A DNA stretch of 64,000 nt, taken from NCBI GenBank assembly GCA_002105175.1, contig MCGE01000038.1, positions 330,039 to 394,038 on the forward strand, in the 5' to 3' direction. Source of the DNA: Absidia repens. Its lineage: Eukaryota > Mucoromycota > Mucoromycetes > Mucorales > Cunninghamellaceae. Below are positions 50,738-61,979 of this stretch, one piece after another. The notes below the pieces were generated by a model. It had not been told where the DNA came from. It saw only the letters and a list, made by a program, of their open reading frames with translations, and ran no database searches. The translations under genes and the position numbers were made by a program. The first letter of the stretch is position 1, and each line of letters starts with the position of its first letter.

Positions 50738-50920
50738 AATTCCTGCTCCACTGTGCGTATTAGTGTAGCAAACGGTCCTCCATCGCTATAAGCCATTCTT
50801 CTTCCCAAGCGATCGATTAGAAGTTCTAGGACACTTTACATGAAAAATGGAGGCTATTGCTGTTTCACCATTCATATGAATCGGCCAAGGTCCTTATACC
50901 AGTGCAGCCTCCACTAGACT

Positions 50921-51198
50921 AAACATACTGCATATATCCAGTTCGCAATTTTTACACCGCAGAAAATGTTATTCCGATGAATCGTTATTAAAACAGATTT
51001 AACTGAAAATCATTACCTACATAAAGCCAGTTGAATCCTATTTCGTAGGTATAATAATGGTATTTTAAAAATCCGCTTTCGGCGGGCAGTGGCTGACGCT
51101 TGCATGCAAAAATGGCAGTTTTTTTTTTACTTTTTATTTTTTTTTCCTTCTCCTTCCAGATCTATTCACTCGACGACGCCTTTTGTTCTCTATCAACC
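50921..51198. other. UTP20 5' flank
   Basis: Short spacer between repeat copy 4 and the UTP20 start codon. A T-rich pyrimidine tract (about 51119-51150) precedes the ATG. Confidence 0.4.
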
Positions 51199-54100
51199 AT
51201 GTTAGACAATAAAGACGCCTCTGATCTGAATCTAGGTCAGGGCGCCAACAGATTCAAAGTAAGTACGAAAGGCAACATCTTTTTATTGGGCAATGATCTG
51301 ATATACTTGAATTCCTTTCATTATAGTATCGATCGTTCAACTCACGGGTGGAAAGTATCAAGGTGGATATTGTACGTCGTTCGCGCTTGGTGGAAGATGA
51401 AATTGATGAAAATGGTTCCTTCTTCAATGAATCCCTACAATCTTGGAAAGAATTGAATTTGTCAAAACAATTCACCCTGTTTAGCCGAGAAATCCAGCCT
51501 TATTGCAAGACTTTGCCCTCTATTCTTCACCACAAGGACAAGATCGTGGATACTTTAGAAAAGTACTTAGTTGATCGTAACAGTTTGGCTCTTGATGGTT
51601 TATTAGAGTAAGTGTTGATAACTATGAATAGCGTACCAATTGGCCAATAACCGCTTCAATGTTTTTGTTATTAGTCTTGTTACAAAATTGGCTAAGGACC
51701 TTGAAGGTGAATTCTACCCATACTATCCCAGGATGCTCAAGTGCATGCTACCACTGGTTTATCATCAAGACGTCAAGTTACTAGAGGTAATACGATGTTA
51801 ACAACAAACGAAGAGGTATTGCATGTACCAACTATTTTTTTTATTGTACCACAGTGCTTATTTAATAGTATGGCATACCTATTCAAATTCCTCTCCCGAC
51901 AAATTCTTCCTGACATATGCGACACTTTTGATATGCTATCCAAACTACTTGGCGAAGATATCACAACAAAACCTTACGTTCGACATTTCTCAGCTGAGGC
52001 CTTCGCCTTTTTGATGAGGAAAATTCGTGGCCAAGGTTTGAAAAAGTTAGTGCAACACATCCTGGACGCCTTACACAAAGACCCATCTCTTCAATACACT
52101 GAAGGTTTATCTATGTTATTTTTTGAAAGCATGAAGGTAATAAATACAATATCATAGACGAATCAGAAACCCTTAACTAATACTATTCTTTTTTTATTTT
52201 TTTCTATTTACAATAGCAAATCGACAACCGTCTCCATTCTCGTGCCGAATCAATATATCATGAATTATACTCTCAAGTCTGCAGTAGTTCAGGACCAATC
52301 GATGAGCTAGGTAAGTTAAAATACAATGACCTCTCGCCCAGGGCATATGGTTAGAGAGCTTATGTATGTTTTTCTAATTTTTTTTAGAATCCGACAATAA
52401 CAGTATATTGCTCAACAAAACAACATTATTGCTACTTCATCATACTTATCGACAACATATGGGCCCGATCGTGAATGTAATTTTGGAGGACATCGATTCT
52501 CAACTGGAACTGAAGGAACCTAAAGAAAAGCACCTACTTACTGATATATCTACTTTATCAATGATGGCTACTGTTCGGAAAGCAAGCCGAATCGAAGGTA
52601 TGTTGAGTATAAAGAGAAAAAAGAAGTATACAGATCATATCATTAACTTCCTTTATCCTTCTTCTTTTTTATGGTAGACTTCAAACCAATTATTTCTCGT
52701 GTGCAGGAAATCGCCAAACTCATTTTCACCTCTCGTCGACGGGTGTTCTGTAAGGATATGTACAAGGAAACTTTGCGAACAGTCACTGGGATTTTATGCT
52801 TCGGAAATTTGGATGTGGTTGTCGGTGGGGGACGTCTTATACTGGAATCTATCATCGCATTCAACGAACCCAGTGTTGTCTATGGATTTTTCGTGGGGCT
52901 GTCTCAACTAGAATGGTCCAGTTTTACTCAAGTATCTTTACCGTACATCACTCGATATGTGTCTCAGCATTTTACAGACTATCCCCAGGAAACGATCTTT
53001 TTCTTGTCGCAACTCAACTCTTCCAACTCGCTCACTGTTCCTTCTGGTACCTTGATGTCTTCTGTAACCGCTGACGGTTTACTTCGCTTTCCCGCCACAA
53101 AGAAAAAGACGCCTTTGGTACAAGAACTATTGAATGTCATGAACAAGTCGTATGATTGGGATAAAGAGCAAGATTTATTGAACAACACCGACATTGAAAA
53201 GGTAATACGCCGGCATGTAGTTGATTGTAACTAATGGCTAACGTATGTTTTTGTATATAGAATGGCAATGAAATCCCATCTGGAATTGCGGTGGTGGGTT
53301 CTATTTTGACTATTTTACCCATTTTGGATGTATCTGATGATTTACTCTTTGACTCTGTGTTGGCTTTGTTTGGATCTTTGTCTGGATCTTTGTCGAAATC
53401 AAACCAAAGCAATGTGGTCTCCACTAGTTTCATCATGGCTCACAAAAATTTTACCTTGGTCTCGTTACTTGGTCTCTCTATTGAATCATTGGTTGCTTTG
53501 GTGAAGAAAAAGCCCATATATATGGATAAACTCTACGGAAAGCATGACGTGATTATCAAGTTGCTTAACGACCATAGCCAGAATGAAGTTATTGTCAAGG
53601 GCATATATGAATATATGGCTACTCTCCAGTCAAGGTAAGTGAGAAAATAAGCGATTATATATATATATATATATCGGTAAATGACTCTGACCTTACATCT
53701 ATTCTTAATAATAGCACAATGAAAGACGATCACTTTGATGTGAAATACTTGGAACAGTTCTACCCCCTTTTGAAAACAAACCTTCGATCGTACCTTCCCA
53801 AATGCCGTCTCTACACAATGAAACTATTGGCTCTTTTTGATCAACCTTTGATGAAGAAGGATACTGACCACCGGAATGATGAAAAGTGTGAAATTGTTGA
53901 TATTACTGTGGATATGGAAAGCATTATACCATCCATGAACGACTTCCGCGACAAGCTTATCCTCATCCAAAAACTCAATCTGATTTGCTCCACAAAACGC
54001 ATTCCTGATATTTATGCAGACTTTGTACCACTAGTGGCATTTGGTAATAAATGATAAAAAAATTGAAAACAGAAGAATATATCACTCATCGAGACAATTT

Positions 54101-57100
54101 GGCTTTGATTTCGAATAGGCTTACTGACGGTCAACTTCAAGCCCTTGTGGGAGGATGCTCGCAAAATTCTGAAGACTTTTGCTGACACAAGTCGGGAACT
54201 TTATTGGACTTTATGCTTTGCTGAACTTGCCAAGTTTGAAGATGAACGTCTCTTAGTCTGTGATGGCTTTACAGCTCCAGTAATTGAAAAGTGTGTCTCG
54301 CCTGTCGAAATCTCCAATGGCCAAGCAACCAAAACTGGCACTATATCTTTTGAATGCCCAACATTTACCAAGTACACCGCTGTCCAAAATTATGCAATGT
54401 CTATTATGGGAGAACAATATACAACCAACGGCAGTCTTCTCTTTGTCAAGGTAATTAATTCTAATACCCGTTAAACATCACTTTGTTAATGAAATATTTA
54501 TTACCATTACTTACATTCTTTTTTTTCGTAGATTTGTGGATTGGAAAAACCTCCTATGGACTTTTGGCATTATTACAACATGATTCTTCAAACATTGATG
54601 GAAACGCCAACTATTGTGGAACAGCGTGCACGACATTTGATTCCTGTATTTTTCAAGTTTTTGGCTGACGAGTTTGACACTGTGACTGATAATGATTTGG
54701 TGGACGATGAGGACATGCTTGAAAACAACGAAAAAGGACACAAGATTGGTCTCATCCCTCGTTCTGCCTCAAACGTGAAAAGCAAAATGATTACTTGGCT
54801 ACGGTTGTTTGCTTGTTTTACCAATATCCGTGGAGTGTACAAGTCTCAAGATCTTTATGTGGTGATTCTCCGATTGATCGCGAAAGGTGATGTCCGATTG
54901 CAATCCCCGGCTTTGGAAACCTTATTTGCATGGAAAGACAAGAATATCAAACCTTACAGTGACAATCTTCGAAATTTACTGGATGATACGAAATTCCGGG
55001 ACGAATTATCAACCTTTATTCAAAACCATGAACAAAATCTTATTGATCCTGCTCACCGTGATGGACTTATGCCAATCGTGATGCGTCTTCTCTTTGGCCG
55101 TTTAGTGGAACGTCGATCAAAGGGAAGCAAACATGTGAAAAAATTACGACGCAAGGCTATTCTTGGTGCAGTATCTTGTTGCAAGCAGAATGAAATGAAA
55201 ACCTTTATTGATCTGGCTTTGGAACCATTCCAATCTCTCTTGAATGTACCGGGGGAAACTTTGGATGACGAAGGACGTGTCACTTCATTTGAATTTGTGG
55301 ATCAAGGTTCTGAAATTATTCTCAATGTTCCATGGCGACAACAAAGTGGATTGGTGAATGTGTTAGAGGATATGATCAAGCAATTGGGATCTGATTTGCT
55401 ACCATTCATGCCTAGTATTCTCAAAGTGATTTTGTATATCCTTCATTCATCTCAAAACAACGATAAAACGCACATGGATATTGATGACGCCGAAGATGAG
55501 CAGGGTGAAAGCAATGATCAGCAGCATCACAACATGCCACAAACTGGAATCAGTAATCGATCAAAACAAATACGCTCTGTGACGTTACGCCGATTGTTGG
55601 AAATATTCTCAATTCGTGGTGGCTTCAACTTTGCACCTTATATATCTGCTATGTTTGGCTCCTTTATCTCTCCACGATTGGCCAACTTCCCTGGTGAAGC
55701 TTCTCAACAGATATCAAGTCTTTTGTTGATATTTGCAGTCTGGGCCGAAAAATCATCCTACGTTACTTTTTTGACGAACTACGACGATTCTCTCTTGCCA
55801 CAAATTTACGCCATTTTATCCCAAAAGAAGATCGATCAGAAAGTCCTCAGCACGATTCTTGATATTCTGGACAACTTGCTGGATTACTGTGATGGAAAGG
55901 ACGGTGACAAAGTGGTAGATGATAACGGCATGGACATTGATTTGGACTACTTTAAGGAAAATCTTATTGTGAAACATGTGGATGCTCTTCTGGATCATTT
56001 GAAATATCGACTCACAAAATCCAAGGACGACAAAAAATTCAACAGTGGGCGTTATTCTGTTAGAGAAATCGCTATTGTCGCTCGCCTTGCCCCTTACACC
56101 AGTGATGGAACACATACTGCAACAATATTGGAGATGCTTATTCCTAATCTCAAGAAACCCAGTCGAATTATCCCTGAATTTACAAAGCGCAATATCCTCA
56201 CCATTTGGTCCAATTTTATGCCTCTTGTTCCTGGATTTGACTATGGGTCTCTAGTGTATCAGAATTATTACAAACTGGCCTCCGACATGTTTTCTATGAT
56301 TCAATCTCGTGAAAACCGTCAAATTCTGATCAAGCTCTTCCAATCTTTTGTCAATGTCAACCCTGCTTTGGTGCAAGTGGGTGCCTTATTACAAGACCTC
56401 AACTCCTTTTCCCGGAAACGAATCGACGAACCTGATTATGACCGTATGCTTGATGCCCTCAGCAAAATTGGCGAAGATTTATACAATACTTTAGACCATC
56501 ACCAGTGGCTGCCAATCCTGAATCAGCTCTTTTATAGCATGCAAGATGCCGATGAAATCGCTGTCCGAGGTACTGCTACTCATTGCGCGACTCGATTCCT
56601 TACCGCAGCCAAAGAACAACAAGACCCCGTAGAACAAGAAAAATTGGTGTCGTATGTTACTCACGTGGTGTATCCTGCTATCAAACATGGACTGAAGAAT
56701 CGAATTGAAATTATTCGTATGGAGTTTGTTGGGCTACTGAATGCTGGTATCAAGACATTCCCTGAACTACCTATATTTACGTCGATGGTGCCCTTGCTCG
56801 GTGACAATGATGAAGAAGTCAATTTCTTCAACAATATTTACCATATCCAACTTCATCGTCGTGTCCGATCCATGGTTCGGTTGTCTGAATTTGCTGCTCA
56901 AGGCGTGTTGGCGGTCCCTGCTATTGTCAATGTGTTTATTCCATTGGTATCTGGTTTTATCTATGAAAGCGATCGATTAACGGACCACAATGTTATACAT
57001 CAAGCTTCACAAACGATTGGATCACTTGCTGGCTGCCTTCCTTGGGGACGCTATTACCGATTACTCTCACATTATTTATCTTTGGTCTCGCAACAAGACG

Positions 57101-60100
57101 AAATGGAAAAAATATACGTACGGTTAGCAACCAATGTTTTGGAGGCATTCCATTTTGACATCTCTCATATCGAAATCAGCGACGAAACCGAAGCAAAAAT
57201 TATGGGCAAACAAAAGGTGATTATCGAATATCTCAGTCATCGGGAAATTGTCAACAATGCCAAGGAACAAGCGGAAGCGGCTGCCATTGCGTCTGGAAAG
57301 GAACCTTCTGAAAATGTGGTCGAGGAAATCATGAACATTGATGGTGATCAAGAAGTGGAAGCGGACACTGATGCTACTGGTGATGGTGCCAATCTATTGA
57401 AGAAGATGAAGAAAAATCTGACAAGAATGATGGCGCGGATCAAGACAATGACGATGGCAACAATGACAATGAGGACGACGACGATGACAACGACGACGAC
57501 GATGACGAACCGACCATCGTATCGACGAATACAAATACGTCAGTTGTATCAACAGAACAAGCTCAAAAAATTCATGATATTTTAATCACGAAAGTACTCC
57601 CTTCACTGAATGCTTTTATCTCGAAAACAAAAAGTCGAAAATCCGTGATCTCTCGAATGCCAGTTGCTCTTGGAATTGCCAAACTGCTCCGTCAGCTGCC
57701 TGAAAAATCACTGCGCTTGAATCTACCTGGTCTCCTTACGATTGTGTGCCAGACAATTCGAAGTCGTGCTCAAGATGTCCGCGATGTCACTCGGGAAACT
57801 CTTTTGAAGATCAACGAATTTCTTGGTACTGCCTACTTCCAATTCATCATCAAGGAACTTCGTGGTGCACTGGCTCGTGGTTATGAGCTTCATGTACTTG
57901 GGTATACTGTCAGCGCTTTGTTGAACGATATGGCTTCTCGTATGAATGTTGGTGACCTGGACTACTGTATGGAAGATATTGTACAGGTGTTGATTAGTGA
58001 TATTTTTGGAAAAACTGGACAAGAAAAGGACACTGCCGAAATAACTGGGAAAACCAAGGAAGCCAAGAGTCGACGTAGCCCTGCCGCTTTTGAATTGCTT
58101 GCGAAACTTGTCAAATTCTCCAATATTGGAATGTTATTGGCTCCCCTCAAGGATGTGATGACGAACACTCAAAGCATGAAGATATTGAACAAGGTGGATG
58201 ATGTTCTCAAACGGACGTCTCATGGCCTCGTACACAACCCTGGATTTGACTCGATTGAATTATTGGATTTGCAAACGATTTGATATCCGAAAATGTGGAT
58301 GTATACAAGGCTCAGAAGAAGGTCAAGACCATCAAGACACAAAGGAAAAGAACTTTGAAGTGCAAATGAAGCGTATTGTTGAAGAACCTGTGGATCACCT
58401 TCATGTCAACTCCCACCGATTTGTTTACTTTGGCTTGTCTTTACTCCATACCTCGTTGAAACGGAACAAGTTTGATTTATCGGATGATGATTATGCAACT
58501 CGACTTGACAAAATCCTGATGACTGTAGGCAACATTCTCTACTCGGCTCAAACAGCAAATGTCACGCTAGCAGCACGGAATCTCAATATTCTTTATAAGT
58601 TACCACTCTCATCAGTGAATGATTCGATCCCAGTGGCCATCAAGCGTATTTTCCAGCTTTTGAAGCATTCACCAAACACAAACAGCCCTATGATTCAAGC
58701 ATGCTTCCGATTATTGACTGTGTGCATTCAATCCAAGAAGGCAAATTTGACGGAACATCAGCTCACTTATCTCATCAACATAATTCGCCCTGATTTGGAA
58801 GAACCTACACGACAGGGTACAGCCTTTGGTTTGGTACGTGGTGTTATCTCACGCAAATTTATGGCACCCGAAATGTACGATCTTATGGATGTTTTGGGAA
58901 ATATTTTGGTTACCAATCAAGTCCCTGAAACCCGTGAACAAGCACGCTCACTTTACTTTATGTTTTTGATGGACTACCCTCAAGGTCGTGGCCGATTAAA
59001 GAAGCAAATGACTTTTATCACCAAAAATTTAGAATATGTGCATGAAACTGGTCGGGAATCTGTCATGGAACTGTTACATCATATTATCTCCAAGTTTGGT
59101 GACGAATTCTTGCCGAATTCTCTCAGTCTCTTTTACTGGCGTTAGTGATGCGCCTGATCAACGATGAATCTTCAAAATGCCGTGAAATGACTGCTGAGTT
59201 GATCAAATCGCTACTCGTACGTATGGATGACGATATGGACACTGTGTACAAGCTTCTAGACAAATGGATGGATAGCGAACAAGCGAATTTACAGCGTGCT
59301 GGTTGTCAATTGTATGGTTTGGTAATAGATGCTTATGGAAAGAACTTCAAGGTAAGAAAATATAATTCGATTAATACTGCTATTTATTAACTTGAGCAAT
59401 TTATGTATGCGGTTTATTTTTAGTTTGCGCCTCAGTTAATTGCCGCTTGGCGGTAATGATTGAATCTAATCATCAGCAATGGATGGATGCTTTGGAAGAA
59501 CAAGAAAAACATGAAGATAGCTTAGAATTGGAGGACGATGGAATGGACGTGGACATACCATGGGAAGTTGGTTACTACAGTTTGAACACATTTGCCAAGG
59601 TCACGTCCACTTTTCCCAAACTGGTTTACACTGATGACACTATACCCATCTGGCGTGGTGTGGAATCTCTCCTTCTTCATCCCCATGCTTGGATTCGATC
59701 ATCGAGCTCACGATTGTTTGGTGTTTACTTTGCTGGTATAGATGTTGCTACTAGGAATAGTTATTTGACTCGGCAAGTACTTCGCGGCTTGGCCTATGGT
59801 TTTGTGGAACAACTCAAGGGTATCTATCTTTCTGATGAACAAGCAAACCAATTGGTGAAGAACCTGTTTTTCATCGGACGATGCCTATATCATTTACCTG
59901 CCGAGGAAGATGTCACTGGAAATGATGACGATGATGATCAAGATGGCTCTCAGGACGACGCTACATCCAATTCTTTATTGGCGGAGCAAACGTATCTGTG
60001 GATCAAAGTCAAGTACACACATCATTGCTATGGCTCTTCCATAAAGCTTCATATACTGCAAGAGGTGCTGGTAAAAATCAAGGCAAAGGTCTCATTTTGG

Positions 60101-60608
60101 TAAGTTATTTTATACAGTGAAAATTATAATTTTAGTTACTGACTGCCATTCTTTTTTTTTTTTTAGCGGTCGTCTATCTTCAAATGGTTTGCTGCCATGT
60201 GCAATGTGATGAAGCCTGAAGAACTATCCCCCTACCTTTTCTCTATGATTGCTCCTATTTACCATACTGTGAATGGTCAAGTCAGTCGGGAAAAAGGCTT
60301 CGGTAAGAAATTTTGAAAAAAAAAGTGATATCACGGCGTATCCTATCCATACTGATTTTTTTTTCTCGTTTAATAGATGATTTGAAGACACTCGGAAATG
60401 AAGTCTTGGGAATGATTCAAAAGAAAGCAGGTCCAACAGCCTATTTTGCGATTTATCAAAATATTCGACAACACTCAATAGACATCAAGGAAGAACGCAA
60501 AGCACAACGCGCAGTGGAATCAATTACCAATCCTGAACTGGCAGCAAAACGAAAATGGCTCGCAATCAACGCAAATCTTCAAGCAACAAGCGTGTTCGGT
60601 TTACCTAA
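51199..60608 (+). CDS. UTP20: U3 snoRNP component UTP20 (DRIM), with multiple apparent frameshifts
   Basis: Giant HEAT-repeat protein of the small-subunit processome, needed for 18S rRNA maturation in the nucleolus. Exons: 51199-51258, 51327-51607, 51675-51786, 51855-52136, 52217-52310, 52388-52597, 52678-53201, 53261-53634, 53715-54043, 54119-54450, 54532-59351, 59424-60099, 60167-60302 and 60377-60608. The product would be about 2820 residues (human about 2785). It opens with FKYRSFNSRVESIKVDIVRR, has the MAYLFKFLSRQI and HFSAEAFAFLMRKIRG blocks, and ends with VESITNPELAAKRK then a basic tail. The reading frame is intact to about 57.39 kb. After that it needs single-base restorations near 57395, 58268, 58335, 59115, 59445, 59996 and 60553. 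Each behaves as one missing base. Family identity is not in doubt; whether the locus is functional or the sequence is locally faulty is open. Confidence 0.93.
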
Positions 60609-60779
60609 AAGCATTTTATATTTCGTTATCTGTATTTTGTATAGTTATTTTACCTTCTCAAGTAGCATTATTATTTTATTTTATATTCAATCCATTAGAT
60701 CTATATTTTATTATTCCATTCAAATAAAACACATTTGATTTCATTATTTCTTTATTAACGAACACATTACGATTCATTT
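60609..60779. other. UTP20 3' flank
   Basis: AT-rich 3'-UTR-like sequence with CAAATAAAAC near 60720, leading into repeat copy 5. Confidence 0.45.
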
Positions 60780-61650
60780 CAAATCCGCAGATGTCGCTCT
60801 TTATATATCCACGTTTTTCTTTTCTTCTTCTTTTTTCTTCCTCTTCCCATTGTAACTTCATTGAGGTTATGGTGATTTTATATCAATGTCAGGACCGGTT
60901 AGAAGGGTTTTAGATTCAGGGATTACAAGATGCATGGGGAAATCCTTTCATTTGGATCCTGGATTTGGGAAAACTATTAATTTTTGGAGCCTTCAATAGC
61001 TTGGTTTAGTGTTAGTTTGTCCATAGTTTGAATATAGTTTTGAATAAAATATGCCTTTTTTTACATGCCTCAATGAACACGTACCATTAGTTTCTCTCAT
61101 GTCTTGTACAATAGATCTCTTTTGTACCTCCATCCTATATTGATTAGTATTGTACCAATAAAAAATACCCTCCGCTCATTCTCAATCATTGTACAGTTTA
61201 TTTGCTTCCAATTTACAAGCGCCCCTATAGTTTAATCTTGAACATTCTCCGGATCTCACTTTAGTTCTGTCATGCTCCCTTCAATAGTGCCTTCCACTAA
61301 ATCGCTTGTTACAATGGACCTCTTCCTATTATTTTTAGTACATACCATATGCTTCAATAAAATATATCTATTTTTTAACCATCCTCTGTCTATTGTATAG
61401 TAAACTTAAAAAATGTCTTTATTACTATAGATAACCGCATTCCTGCTCAACCAGGTAATTAAATGAATCTAGGATCATATACATGAAGCTGCCGTGTTCT
61501 CCATTAAACCGTCGTCGTTATAGACCATTTTCATTATTTTCAACTTATCTTTGACAACTTATTCCGCCACCCATACCCCTACTGACTGGCTGGCTGTTTT
61601 AGATCAATTAATATGAAAGATGTCGGTAATCTTTTTCTACCATGCACTTT
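60780..61650 (+). repeat. dispersed AT-rich repeat, copy 5
   Basis: Diverged entry (AAATCCGCAGATG at 60781), then the family order is clear: TGTCAGGACCGGTTAGAAGG, GATGCATGGGGAAATCCTTT, TGAATAAAATATGCC and CTTCAATAAAATATATC. Same orientation as the other copies. It lies immediately downstream of UTP20. Confidence 0.72.
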
Positions 61651-61938
61651 AATCAGTCGGTGCCTTTACGCTCTTGCTTAACTGTATCATACACCAGAAA
61701 GGAAAAGAAAACTGAACATCAACTGGATTTTTGTTTAATAAAAACAGGCTGTTTACAGAATTTCTGACTCAATAGTCGTTCACATCCTACCTAGCATGCC
61801 ATCTCAAGCTTGGTATTTCCATCAGTTTGATATTCATAAATAAATCCCATGTCCATTTTAAGGTTTCACTGCATGATAGTTTTAAAAGTCCGTCGCCCAC
61901 CGTTGTCATGTTGAAAAAAGATTTCTTCGTCCTGCTGT

Positions 61939-61969
<31 letters not shown>

Positions 61970-61979
61970 CCTGATAAAA
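61651..61979. other. spacer upstream of the PBP-domain gene
   Basis: About 330 bases with a T-run (about 61941-61968) just upstream of the chosen start codon. Probably the promoter of the PBP-domain gene. Confidence 0.4.

Larger units (their letters stand above)
49748..50920 (+). repeat. dispersed AT-rich repeat, copy 4, interrupted by a SINE
   Basis: Starts ATTCCGCCCACGTGGATT at about 49751, is interrupted by an inserted element (49803-50036), and resumes GCTCTCTCTTTCTTTC as in copy 2. It continues through the GTGTCAGGACTAGTTTAGAA, GGTGCATGGGGAATCC and TTAATAAAATATATC blocks. A run of about 37 T lies at about 50700-50736 within it. This is the longest copy of the family in the window. Confidence 0.75.

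Noticed and set aside
60313..60738. hydrophobic C-terminal extension of UTP20 in the uncorrected frame
   Set aside because: The uncorrected frame runs into AT-rich 3' UTR. One base away, the sequence encodes a short Lys/Arg-rich end and stop, which is what UTP20 proteins have.
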